A DNA stretch of 64,000 nt from Dysgonomonas sp. Marseille-P4361 (lineage in GTDB: Bacteria; Bacteroidota; Bacteroidia; Bacteroidales; Dysgonomonadaceae), in contig NZ_OPYL01000005.1 of assembly GCF_900343125.1 (NCBI RefSeq), positions 124,001 through 188,000 of the forward strand, written 5' to 3'. Shown here in pieces: positions 28,867 through 36,771 of this stretch; within the stretch, counting starts at the first letter, position 1, and the number at the start of each line of letters is the position of its first letter. The position numbers and the translations under genes were made by a program. Below the pieces are notes generated by a model. The model did not search any database. It had not been told where the DNA came from and saw only the letters and a list, made by a program, of their open reading frames with translations.

Positions 28867-29904
28867 TTACTCTTGATTGTTTTCTGTTTCATCATCTATT
28901 CCGAGTTGTTCGTGCAGTTTTGACATGGATTTTACTCGTTTATCCAGAATCGCTTTGTATGCTATAATCTGTAAAGATAAATCAGATTTACTTTGTTCTG
29001 GTAGCAGTTCGTAAGCTTTGTTTATCCAGCTAAGAGCTTCTTCTGTATTGTCTAGATATTCGTATGCCAAAGCTATATTGGATGCTAATCGAGCTTTTTT
29101 CTTGTTGTTACTCTCATTTTCGTATATGTTTTTCCAAAAGGATGCAGCCTCTTCCCATTTGTTGGCTTTAGCTAATCTCTCGGCTGCTTTCATTTTTGAT
29201 GATCCACTGGAATAGTACCATCTATTTTGAGATTGCCACGAAGGAATGAATTTGCCTGTTAGATTATCTGCACCTATAGTGCAAATCTCAGCCATCAAGT
29301 CATTTAGTTGCAGTATGTTTTCTCTCGATTTACTCCAACGAGAAAAAGATTCAGTGTATAAACTATCGAGCTGTATAATAGGTTTTCCGTATAATTCACC
29401 ATCTTCCGAGAATACTCTGACTAGTGTCCCTAATTTAGTGCCAAGGATATGATAACTTTCTAGATAACCAGTATTTTCACTTTCAAGTTGTCCTGAGATA
29501 GTGAATAAATCAAGAGAGATAATAGCATTAGCCCCTTGTTCAGCACATATTGATTGTACTTTTCTTTCAGATAAAGGATGTACTTCCTCTATGGTGTTAT
29601 TCATGCGATAAGGATACAATTTAACTTCATTAAAATATTTCTCTTCATTCATAAACTGATTTAATGAATTCAAAAGTACCTTTTTAGCACTGTCTACTGT
29701 CAAAACATGTAATTCTCCATCTTTGCTCTCTTCTTGTTGGGGCAGAGAAGCTAGTTTCGGCGAATTATCTACAATTAATATATTGGTGACTTCCGGGGGG
29801 AAAGTGACAGAAGCCGGTTTTCTAACATCAATTGTAACTATATTAGTTGAGTTGCAAGATGCTAATATTAGAATAATGGAAAAAATATATAAAAACTGTT
29901 TCAT
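28867..29904 (-). CDS. DUF6340-type lipoprotein with TPR tail (copy 2)
   Basis: Lipoprotein signal ending in ILASC (Cys17), then a conserved start VRKPASVTFPPEVTNILIVDNS shared almost word for word with the gene upstream. Residues about 30-220 form the domain I associate with DUF6340, unknown function; residues about 230-320 are TPR-like helices (ASNIALAYEYLDNTEEALSW). The protein should sit in the outer or inner membrane facing the periplasm or outside. It lies 57 bases after its paralogue with no promoter box between, so the two form one transcript. Confidence 0.8.
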   Translation of the reverse strand: MKQFLYIFSIILILASCNSTNIVTIDVRKPASVTFPPEVTNILIVDNSPKLASLPQQEESKDGELHVLTVDSAKKVLLNSLNQFMNEEKYFNEVKLYPYRMNNTIEEVHPLSERKVQSICAEQGANAIISLDLFTISGQLESENTGYLESYHILGTKLGTLVRVFSEDGELYGKPIIQLDSLYTESFSRWSKSRENILQLNDLMAEICTIGADNLTGKFIPSWQSQNRWYYSSGSSKMKAAERLAKANKWEEAASFWKNIYENESNNKKKARLASNIALAYEYLDNTEEALSWINKAYELLPEQSKSDLSLQIIAYKAILDKRVKSMSKLHEQLGIDDETENNQE

Positions 29905-29961
29905 TGAATATCTTTTTTGAGATTATAATAGAGTTTTTTTCAACCTGGAAATAGAAAAAGA

Positions 29962-30993
29962 TTATTGACTATCCATCAATATATCCTCTTCTATACTTAA
30001 ATCCAGTTGCCTTTTTAACATAGGAGCATTCTTAGCCCTATTCTTGATTATGCTTTTGTAATATCTAACATAATTAGTCAATTCTCCATCGTCATTTTTT
30101 GATAATAAATCATTTGCCGCATTGATCCATATTTGAGCTGATTTCAGATCATCTTTATATTCACAAGCAAGAGCCATATTAGATGCATATATGATTTTCT
30201 GTTTTTTATTCTTTGTATTGTTGAAAGCCTTTTCCCATTCGATAAAAGCTTCTTTCCACATATTTGCTCTCATTAAATTAGACGCCTCTTTTGCTTTATC
30301 TGGTAGCTCTGTGAACAGTATTCGTTCTTGTGTTTCCCACTTAGGTATATAAAGATCTACAAGGAGGTCTGCTAATTGGACGGGATATTCGTATATTAGA
30401 TATTTGTATAATCGGCCTAAACTGTAATTATCTCCACCTAATGGAAGGGTTATTCTGTTAATGATAGGGGGAGTAAGAGAATCTCCCAATGCAGAATAAT
30501 TTCTAATAGTATAGTCATTTGTTACGCGATAAAGATTTTTATTAATTCTAGATATGCTGATATCTATGAAATCAAGTGAAATCAAAGCATTAGCATCACT
30601 CTGATAACAAATGTCTCGTATATCTTCTTTTGTTAACGGCAATTCGAATAATGAATCATTTTCGTAATATAGATATAAAGGCCTTGGGTGATAAGGGTAT
30701 ACCTCAACAGTATCTATTAGCCCATCTTCACTCATAAACAGAGCAATATTGTTTAATAAAGCAGGTCTGATAGAGTCAATTAAGAAATTCCTCAATTGAA
30801 TAGCTTGGCTTAAGCTATCTGTAGGATGTTTCGCTTTAAAGGAATTGTCTGTAATGATAACCTTGCTGGTACCAGAAGGGAAAGTAACATGTGCAGGCTG
30901 ACGTATGTCAAGATAGATGTACTCCATTGTTACGCACGAGTGTAGAGATGTGAATATGACCACAGTAAGAATAAAGAAAAGCCACTTCTTCAT
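29962..30993 (-). CDS. DUF6340-type lipoprotein with TPR tail (copy 1)
   Basis: A paralogue of the following gene: lipoprotein signal ending in SLHSC (Cys20), then the shared DIRQPAHVTFPSGTSKVIIT segment, a central domain of unknown function, and C-terminal TPR-like helices (YASNMALACEYKDDLKSAQI). Length (343 against 345 residues) and layout match, so this is a tandem duplication. Its promoter appears to overlap that of the divergent helicase (31015-31045). No enzymatic motif is visible; binding another envelope component through the TPRs is a guess. Confidence 0.8.
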   Translation of the reverse strand: MKKWLFFILTVVIFTSLHSCVTMEYIYLDIRQPAHVTFPSGTSKVIITDNSFKAKHPTDSLSQAIQLRNFLIDSIRPALLNNIALFMSEDGLIDTVEVYPYHPRPLYLYYENDSLFELPLTKEDIRDICYQSDANALISLDFIDISISRINKNLYRVTNDYTIRNYSALGDSLTPPIINRITLPLGGDNYSLGRLYKYLIYEYPVQLADLLVDLYIPKWETQERILFTELPDKAKEASNLMRANMWKEAFIEWEKAFNNTKNKKQKIIYASNMALACEYKDDLKSAQIWINAANDLLSKNDDGELTNYVRYYKSIIKNRAKNAPMLKRQLDLSIEEDILMDSQ

Positions 30994-31014
30994 ATAGATC
31001 TTTTTTTATGTTTA

Positions 31015-31045
31015 TAAATGTATGGAATTAAGCTTATATTTGCAA
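31015..31045 (-). promoter_or_regulatory. Promoter of the DUF6340 pair
   Basis: On the minus strand TTG (31043-31045), 20 bases, then TACATTTA (31015-31022), seven of eight matches. It overlaps the divergent helicase promoter. Confidence 0.4.
31035..31042 (+). promoter_or_regulatory. -7 promoter box of the Pif1-like helicase gene
   Basis: Perfect TATATTTG, 20 bases before the ATG at 31063; it rules out the in-frame ATG at 31018 as the main start. Confidence 0.55.
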
Positions 31046-31062
31046 TAGATATAATTCTGAAA

Positions 31063-33225
31063 ATGGACTTATTGGCTGTGAATGATATTTTTAAGCTAGC
31101 TGCTGATGTTGTATGCAATACATCTCAAAATGTATTTCTTACAGGTAAAGCTGGTACGGGTAAGACGACTTTTTTGCATTACATATGTAACAATACAGAT
31201 AAAAATGTCATTGTCGCAGCACCTACCGGGGTTGCGGCTATTAATGCGGGGGGAGTAACATTACACTCTCTGTTGCAATTGCCATTTGAGCCATTTATCC
31301 CTAATTTTGAAGGAAAGAAGAAGTTGGACTTTCACTTCAAGCTGCGCAAGTCAAAAATCGAGATGCTTCGCGAATTGGATTTACTTATTATAGATGAAGT
31401 AAGTATGTTGCGGGCGGATCTGTTAGATGCTATTGACTATATGTTGAAGCGATATAGAAACAATCAACGACCTTTTGGTGGTGTGCAGATGTTATTTATT
31501 GGTGATATGTTTCAGCTGCCTCCGGTTGTGCAATCTGCCGAATGGGAAGAGTTAAAATATTACTACCCATCTCCTTTCTTTTTTCATGCTCAGGCTTTGG
31601 CTGATAATACACCTTTATATATAGAATTAAAAACAATATACAGGCAGCAGGATCAGCGTTTTATCGAAATCCTGAATCGTATAAGAAATAATTGCACCAC
31701 ACCTTACGACCTTACGATATTAAATCAACGATACAATCCTACTTTCAAACATTCAGAAGAAGATAAATATGTCGTGCTTTGTACCCATAATTATAAAGCA
31801 GATCGGATAAACAAGGAAGAACTGACTCGTTTAGATACGAAAGAATTTGTTTTCAAAGGTGAAGTGAAAGGCGACTTTTCTGAAAATTCACTGCCTACCG
31901 AGCAAAATCTGGTGTTGAAAGAAGGTGCTCAGGTCATGTTTGTGAAAAATGACGTGGGAGAAAGTAGGCGCTATTATAATGGGAAGCTGGCTACTATAAG
32001 TCATCTGGGCTCTGATCGCATTGAAGTCCGTTTCGAGAACGGCTATTTGATGGAGTTAGAAAAGGAGACCTGGAATAATATACGCTATACTCTGAATGCA
32101 GAATCGGGGGAGATAGAAGAAGAGGTTTTGGGTTCTTATTCTCAATATCCTATACGGTTGGCGTGGGCAATAACAATACATAAAAGTCAAGGGTTGACTT
32201 TCGATCGTGTAATTATAGATGCTGGTCAGGCCTTTGCTGCCGGTCAGGTTTATGTCGCCCTTAGTCGTTGTACATCGTTAGAAGGAATAGTCTTGTATTC
32301 ACGGATAACACCGCAGAGTATAAGTACAGATCCGTATGCAATGGAGTTTGCAAAAACAGAGCATGATATTCGCTATTTGTATCAGATCTTGGCAGAAGAG
32401 AAACCTCGTTATTGTGCCGAACAGTTGAAGAAATACTTTGACTGGTCGCCTTTTATCAGAAGTTTGCGTTCGTTGTACGAATTAGCTTCAGAAAAGAAAA
32501 TTCCTAAACAGGAAGAAACTCAGGCTATTATTGCTCAGGCTTGCAGTAGAGCTGTGGAGCAACAGGAAATAGCGCAGAGTTTTGTACGAGAATTAAACCA
32601 TATTCTGGTATCTCCAAATGTGAATCTGAAATATCTTCAGGAAAGGGTATGTAAAGGTGTACTATATTTTCATCGCGATATACAGCAGTATATACTCTCT
32701 CCTATCGAACTGCATCTTGAAAGTTTGAAAAATGCGACAAGAATCAAACTCTATTTACGGAAAGCAAGAGAAATTTATGCGACTTTGGTAAGTTTACAAA
32801 AAAAGTTGGAGACTGTCCGTTATGGAGATGTTTGTCTGACTGATGGGTTGATATTTGATTTGTTTATACCTGAAAAACAAAAGACGGAAGAGTTTGAAGA
32901 AGCCTCTAAAAAGAAGCCTCAGAAAGGAGATAGCCAAAAATTAACATTGACTTTGTTTAAAGAAGGAAAATCTATCGAAGAAATAGCATCGGAACGAAAC
33001 TTGACTATAAATACAGTAGAAAGTCATCTTGTCTCTTTTGTCTTAAGCGGAGATGTGGCTCCAGATTCGTTGATGGATGAAGCAAAACTAAATAAATTAC
33101 TCTCCTTGCTGGAAGTGGTTGAGCCCGCGACTTCTTTATCTAGAATAAAAGAGATGGTCTCGGAAGAGTACTCTTATACCGAAATAAAAATAGCATTAAA
33201 CTTTATTGCTTATTCTCGAAAATAG
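31063..33225 (+). CDS. Pif1/RecD-like DNA helicase with C-terminal HTH_40 domain
   Basis: A superfamily 1B helicase of 720 residues acting on DNA. Walker A is GKAGTGKTT (residues 28-36), Walker B LLIIDEVSML, followed by motif III GDMFQLPPV, and late motifs AWAITIHKSQGLTFD and VYVALSRCTSLEG, which place it with Pif1 rather than RecD. The C-terminal part (about 627-690: LTLFKEGKSIEEIASERNLT and onward) is a helix-turn-helix of the HTH_40 type also found at the ends of bacterial RecQ helicases. The start at 31063 is chosen because the promoter box lies downstream of the alternative ATG at 31018. Roles in G-quadruplex or fork processing are inferred from the family. Confidence 0.93.
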   Translation: MDLLAVNDIFKLAADVVCNTSQNVFLTGKAGTGKTTFLHYICNNTDKNVIVAAPTGVAAINAGGVTLHSLLQLPFEPFIPNFEGKKKLDFHFKLRKSKIEMLRELDLLIIDEVSMLRADLLDAIDYMLKRYRNNQRPFGGVQMLFIGDMFQLPPVVQSAEWEELKYYYPSPFFFHAQALADNTPLYIELKTIYRQQDQRFIEILNRIRNNCTTPYDLTILNQRYNPTFKHSEEDKYVVLCTHNYKADRINKEELTRLDTKEFVFKGEVKGDFSENSLPTEQNLVLKEGAQVMFVKNDVGESRRYYNGKLATISHLGSDRIEVRFENGYLMELEKETWNNIRYTLNAESGEIEEEVLGSYSQYPIRLAWAITIHKSQGLTFDRVIIDAGQAFAAGQVYVALSRCTSLEGIVLYSRITPQSISTDPYAMEFAKTEHDIRYLYQILAEEKPRYCAEQLKKYFDWSPFIRSLRSLYELASEKKIPKQEETQAIIAQACSRAVEQQEIAQSFVRELNHILVSPNVNLKYLQERVCKGVLYFHRDIQQYILSPIELHLESLKNATRIKLYLRKAREIYATLVSLQKKLETVRYGDVCLTDGLIFDLFIPEKQKTEEFEEASKKKPQKGDSQKLTLTLFKEGKSIEEIASERNLTINTVESHLVSFVLSGDVAPDSLMDEAKLNKLLSLLEVVEPATSLSRIKEMVSEEYSYTEIKIALNFIAYSRK

Positions 33226-33337
33226 GCTCTGTATCTTCTCGTTTTTTTGTATTTTGCGAAGAAGTGATCTGAGGAAGATTTACTGCCTTTCTTAGAAAGC
33301 TGATTTTTTATACTGTAAATAACAAACTGTAAGAACT

Positions 33338-33745
33338 ATGAAGAAAAGGAAAATAGGGATACTAGTGGGTAGTCTTAGAAAGAATGCATATTCTAAAAGT
33401 GTTGCAAATTGCTTGATAGAGATAGCTCCGGAGCATTTTGATGTGCAAATTGTAGAAATAGGGAATCTCCCTATCTATAATCAAGACTATGATGATGAAG
33501 AGATAGAAGAGTATTCGAAATTTAGAGAAACTATAAAGTCTTTGGATGCAATACTTATCGTTACTGCCGAACACAATCGTTCGATGCCGGCGGTATTGAA
33601 GAATGCCCTTGATGTGGGGTCAAGACCTTATGGGAAAAGTGTGTGGAATGAGAAGCCCGGAGCTATAATTAGTCAGTCATATGGAACAATTGGCGGTTTT
33701 GGAGCAAATCATCATCTTCGTCAAGTGACGTCTTTTCTATTTTAA
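33338..33745 (+). CDS. NAD(P)H-dependent FMN reductase, C-terminally truncated
   Basis: Flavodoxin-fold reductase of the azoreductase/FMN_red family. The FMN-binding start (GILVGSLRKNAYSK) and the substrate-side motif VTAEHNRSMPAVLKNALDV are intact, as is GTIGGFGANHHLRQ. Family members run on for roughly another 45 residues after that motif (about 180 in total), but here the frame reads only VTSFLF and stops at 33745, nine bases inside the convergent PAQR gene. The last strand and helix are therefore missing. It is probably a decayed gene left by a deletion whose other side is the intact PAQR gene; residual function cannot be excluded. Confidence 0.75.
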   Translation: MKKRKIGILVGSLRKNAYSKSVANCLIEIAPEHFDVQIVEIGNLPIYNQDYDDEEIEEYSKFRETIKSLDAILIVTAEHNRSMPAVLKNALDVGSRPYGKSVWNEKPGAIISQSYGTIGGFGANHHLRQVTSFLF

Positions 33746-34390
33746 TAGTATATATATCGCTATTATGTGGCAGATACTGCCTGCTAAAACAAATAAATGA
33801 AATACAGTGTGCATGTACTTCAGTTTGGTAAGTGAGTAAAAGATAGCTCCGATTATATAAGCTACACCTCCGGCGATTAACCAATATAGAGAATCTACTT
33901 TTTGTATATCAACTAGCGAATCGTATAGAGGCTTTAATGCAATAAGGATGGTGCATCCCATTAGTACATAACAAATTGTCTCTATATAACTATGTTCTTT
34001 TAGTTTTTTGAAGCTGAAAAAAGTGCCTGTAATTGCCGCTATATAGACTATGGATAGAATTGTCCAACCCCACATCCCTTGGGTGCGTAAGGCTAATAAT
34101 GTAAAAGGTGCATAAGTTCCGGCTATATGAAAATAGATTGCAGCATGATCCCATTTTTGAAGAGTGGCTTTTCGGTTTGGCTCCGAAGTAGCATGATACC
34201 ATGTAGATGTTAGATAAGAAGCTAACATCCCAAATAAATAAGCAATAATACTTATTATTGCCCATTTGTCATTGCTCGAAATAGCTATTGAAAGGAGTTG
34301 GTATCCGGCAATAGCTCCAAGTAATAATCCTAATCCATGAGAAAGGGTATTTGCTAATTCTTCCTTTGGGGTATATGTTCGTTTTCTCAT
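33737..34390 (-). CDS. Hemolysin III / PAQR-family membrane protein
   Basis: A seven-helix membrane protein of the hemolysin III (YqfA/PAQR) family, with the conserved start EELANTLSHGLGLLLGAIAG, the metal-site SxxxH in ASYLTSTWYHA, HDHAAIYFHIAGTYAPF-like sequence (WDHAAIYFHIAGTYAPFTLL), and the last histidines in HTVFHLFVLAGSICH. The longer frame from 34450 is rejected: a perfect TACTTTTG -7 box on the minus strand at 34410-34417 places the transcript start between the two ATGs, and MRKRTYTPKEE is the usual family start. The stop overlaps the truncated reductase by nine bases. Function in bacteria is poorly known. Confidence 0.9.
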   Translation of the reverse strand: MRKRTYTPKEELANTLSHGLGLLLGAIAGYQLLSIAISSNDKWAIISIIAYLFGMLASYLTSTWYHATSEPNRKATLQKWDHAAIYFHIAGTYAPFTLLALRTQGMWGWTILSIVYIAAITGTFFSFKKLKEHSYIETICYVLMGCTILIALKPLYDSLVDIQKVDSLYWLIAGGVAYIIGAIFYSLTKLKYMHTVFHLFVLAGSICHIIAIYILLK

Positions 34391-34409
34391 TATCGTTTTA
34401 TGTTTCGGG

Positions 34410-34417
34410 CAAAAGTA
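34410..34417 (-). promoter_or_regulatory. -7 promoter box of the PAQR gene
   Basis: Perfect TACTTTTG on the minus strand, 20 bases before the ATG at 34390. Confidence 0.55.
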
Positions 34418-34512
34418 CATATTTAGTTTTAAGAATAAGCTTCTGTTCAAAGCCTAATCGTTAAAAATGACATAGCTGGCAAAACTGGATATGTTTTTTT
34501 GAATATAGAAGG

Positions 34513-34542
34513 TTGTTTTAAGGAAAATAATTATTAATTTTG
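34513..34542 (+). promoter_or_regulatory. Promoter of the uracil permease leader
   Basis: TTG (34513-34515), 19 bases, TAATTTTG (34535-34542). The transcript would start near 34549, about 137 bases before the permease ATG. Confidence 0.6.
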
Positions 34543-34619
34543 GCTCAATTTGAGAATATGATTTATGGAGTCATTTAGAACCAAAATGAGATTACATTTT
34601 ATCAAAATATAAATATTTG

Positions 34620-34653
34620 AAAGCCGTACAGTTTTGTATTCGGCTTTTTTTTT
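34620..34653 (+). terminator. Intrinsic terminator inside the uracil permease leader
   Basis: AAAGCCG (34620-34626) pairs with CGGCTTT (34641-34647), with TACA/TGTA pairing inside, and nine Ts follow. It lies between the promoter and the permease ATG, so it either ends a short RNA or acts as an attenuator for the permease. Confidence 0.75.
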
Positions 34654-34685
34654 GTCCTAATTATTCAAAAAATTAATAAATCGGA

Positions 34686-35996
34686 ATGAAAGAAGAAAAG
34701 AAAGTAGTACTTGGTATTCAAGAAAAACCTAAGCCTGCGCAGTGGTTGTTGTTGAGTATTCAGCATCTGTTTGCTATGTTTGGAGCGACGGTGCTTGTGC
34801 CGGCCTTGACGGGAATGAGCCCGGCTGTTGCACTGGTGTCTAGTGGTATAGGTACGTTAGCCTTTATTGCTATTACAAGAGGCAGGGTGCCTTCTTATCT
34901 AGGATCTTCATTTGCTTTTATTAATCCTATTATAGCAGTAAAAGCTTTAGAGTTAGATCCGGCTTCGGGTGTCGCTGTAGGTAGTTTCCTGGTAGGTAGC
35001 TTCTTGGTCGGTATTACTTATGCTATAGTTGCTCTAATTATTGCTAAAGCAGGTACTAATTGGCTGATGAAATTATTGCCACCTGTTGTAGTTGGGCCAG
35101 TAATCATGGTTATCGGACTTGGATTGTCTGTTACCGCTGTGGGGATGGCAACGAATAATCCGGCAGGTGAGTACGATCTCGATTATGTATGGATAGGTTT
35201 TGTTACATTGCTTATCACCATACTGACAGCGATGTTTACACGAGGTTTTCTGAGTGTGATCCCTGTGTTGGTTGGTATTGTTGGTGGGTATGTTTTCTCT
35301 ATAATCATGGGAGTAGTAGATCTTCATGCTGTAAAAGAAGCAAATTGGTTTGAGATACCTCCGTTTATGATCCCATTTGTAGATTATACACCTTCTTTCA
35401 CTTGGCGAATAGTTTTAATGATGGTTCCCGTAGCTATTGTGCCTATTGCTGAACATATAGGACATCAACTTGTGTTGAGTAAGGTCGTGGGAAAAGATTT
35501 AATTAAAGATCCGGGATTGGATCACTCCATGTTTGGAGATGGGGTGGCAACTATGATTGCTTCAGTAATAGGTGGACCTCCTAATACGACATATGGAGAA
35601 AATATTGGTGTATTAGCAATCACCAGAGCGTTTAGTATCTATTTGTTTGTAGGTGCTGCTGTTTTCGCAATCTTATTTGGGTTCTGTGGTAAAATTGCAG
35701 CGTTGCTTACTACAATTCCAACTCCGGTTATGGGAGGAGTCTCTATTCTGCTGTTTGGTATTATAGCGTCTAGTGGGTTGCGTATGTTGGTAGAGAATAA
35801 AGTAGACTTTAGTCGTAAGCGTAATTTGATAATTGCTTCAGTAATCCTTGTAATTGGTATTGGAGGAGCAGCAATTCATATCGGAAAAGGATTCTCTTTG
35901 GAGGGTATGGCATTGGCTTCTATTATAGGAGTTGTTTTAAATCAAGTTTTACCAGGAAAACAAGTTGTTGATTTTGACGAGATGTTCAAAGATTGA
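34686..35996 (+). CDS. uraA: Uracil permease (NCS2 / UraA-like)
   Basis: Inner-membrane nucleobase:proton symporter of the NCS2 family, 436 residues with about 14 membrane helices. Substrate-site features are visible: QHLFAMFGATVLVPALTGMS in helix 1, YLGSSFAFINPI in helix 3, PVAIVPIAEHIGHQ in helix 8 (Glu contacting uracil) and GGPPNTTYGENIGVLAIT in helix 10 (second Glu). The NTTYGEN variant is typical of uracil rather than xanthine carriers. A promoter and a strong terminator both precede the ATG, suggesting control by transcription attenuation. A terminator follows at 36032-36065. Confidence 0.92.
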   Translation: MKEEKKVVLGIQEKPKPAQWLLLSIQHLFAMFGATVLVPALTGMSPAVALVSSGIGTLAFIAITRGRVPSYLGSSFAFINPIIAVKALELDPASGVAVGSFLVGSFLVGITYAIVALIIAKAGTNWLMKLLPPVVVGPVIMVIGLGLSVTAVGMATNNPAGEYDLDYVWIGFVTLLITILTAMFTRGFLSVIPVLVGIVGGYVFSIIMGVVDLHAVKEANWFEIPPFMIPFVDYTPSFTWRIVLMMVPVAIVPIAEHIGHQLVLSKVVGKDLIKDPGLDHSMFGDGVATMIASVIGGPPNTTYGENIGVLAITRAFSIYLFVGAAVFAILFGFCGKIAALLTTIPTPVMGGVSILLFGIIASSGLRMLVENKVDFSRKRNLIIASVILVIGIGGAAIHIGKGFSLEGMALASIIGVVLNQVLPGKQVVDFDEMFKD

Positions 35997-36031
35997 TCGG
36001 GGCTGACAAAAAGATAAATTTAATACATAAG

Positions 36032-36065
36032 AAGCGAGAAAGATGAGATATTCCTTCTCGCTTTT
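36032..36065 (+). terminator. Terminator of the uracil permease
   Basis: AAGCGAGAA (36032-36040) pairs with TTCTCGCTT (36055-36063), then TTT. Confidence 0.8.
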
Positions 36066-36233
36066 ATGTTAAAACAAGGATGCTTTTAATCTTTTGGAAA
36101 TGTTAAAAAAGATGCATCTGTTTGTTGACGCATGTTTGGTCTCTATTTGTTAACTTTTAGTTGATTAGCAATGTCTATGTTGTTAAATATGTCAAAAAAG
36201 CTGTTAAAATATAGGTTTTTAAAAGTTAAAAAC

Positions 36234-36264
36234 TTGTCACTGTTTTATTTATCTTCTATATTTG
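36234..36264 (+). promoter_or_regulatory. Promoter of ndk and the M23 peptidase gene
   Basis: TTG (36234-36236), 20 bases, then TATATTTG (36257-36264): full match, 41 bases before the ndk ATG. Confidence 0.65.
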
Positions 36265-36305
36265 GAAATTATAATTGACAGAACCCTATCTTTTATTTGT
36301 AAACC

Positions 36306-36767
36306 ATGGAGAAAACCCTTGTTATTTTGAAGCCTTCTTGTGTTCAAAGGTCTTTAATCGGAGAGGTAGTGTCTCGTTTCGAGAAAAAAGGTTTACGATT
36401 GGTAGGGATGAAAATGGTTCAGTTAGATGATAATGTTTTAAATGAGCATTATGCACATCTTAAAGATAAACCGTTTTTTCAGGAAGTCAAAAATTCCATG
36501 CAAGCTTGTCCCGTTATAGTTTTATGTTGGGAAGGTGTAGATGCAACTCAGGTTGTTCGTTCTATTGTTGGTTTTACATGTGGACGTAACGCTGTTGCTG
36601 GAACTATTAGAGGTGATTTTTCTGTAAGTATGCAAGAAAATATCGTTCATGCCTCTGATTCTGTCGAATCGGCAGAAAAGGAAATTAAAAGATTTTTTAA
36701 AGAAGAAGAGATTTTTGATTACAAGCTGTCTGTTTTATCTTTTTTATATTCAGAGAGTGAGATATAA
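36306..36767 (+). CDS. ndk: Nucleoside diphosphate kinase
   Basis: Transfers the gamma-phosphate between nucleoside di- and triphosphates through a phosphohistidine. The start EKTLVILKPSCVQRSLIGE carries the conserved Lys; the active His is His115 in NIVHASDS; CGRNAVAGTIRGDF is the nucleotide-binding loop. At 153 residues it has the normal length, with some substitutions around the usual GSDS motif (ASDS). The M23 peptidase gene follows four bases after the stop, so both are read from the same strong promoter. Confidence 0.96.
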   Translation: MEKTLVILKPSCVQRSLIGEVVSRFEKKGLRLVGMKMVQLDDNVLNEHYAHLKDKPFFQEVKNSMQACPVIVLCWEGVDATQVVRSIVGFTCGRNAVAGTIRGDFSVSMQENIVHASDSVESAEKEIKRFFKEEEIFDYKLSVLSFLYSESEI

Positions 36768-36771
36768 AATT

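Larger units (their letters stand above)
35997..36305. other. Intergenic stretch between uracil permease and ndk
   Basis: About 309 A+T-rich bases with no convincing gene. They hold the permease terminator (36032-36065) and the ndk promoter (36234-36264); I see nothing between them except runs of AT-rich sequence with several TTAAAA/TTAAAG words. Confidence 0.6.

Noticed and set aside
31018-31062. In-frame ATG 15 codons upstream of the helicase start
   Set aside because: The perfect TATATTTG promoter box lies downstream of that ATG, so it would not be in the mRNA.
34391-34450. N-terminal extension of the PAQR gene
   Set aside because: A TACTTTTG box lies inside it and the family start is MRKRTYTP, so 34390 is preferred.
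36649-36771. Long frame running from inside ndk into the M23 peptidase
   Set aside because: It overlaps ndk in another frame; the ATG at 36772 yields the signal peptide and ideal spacing.
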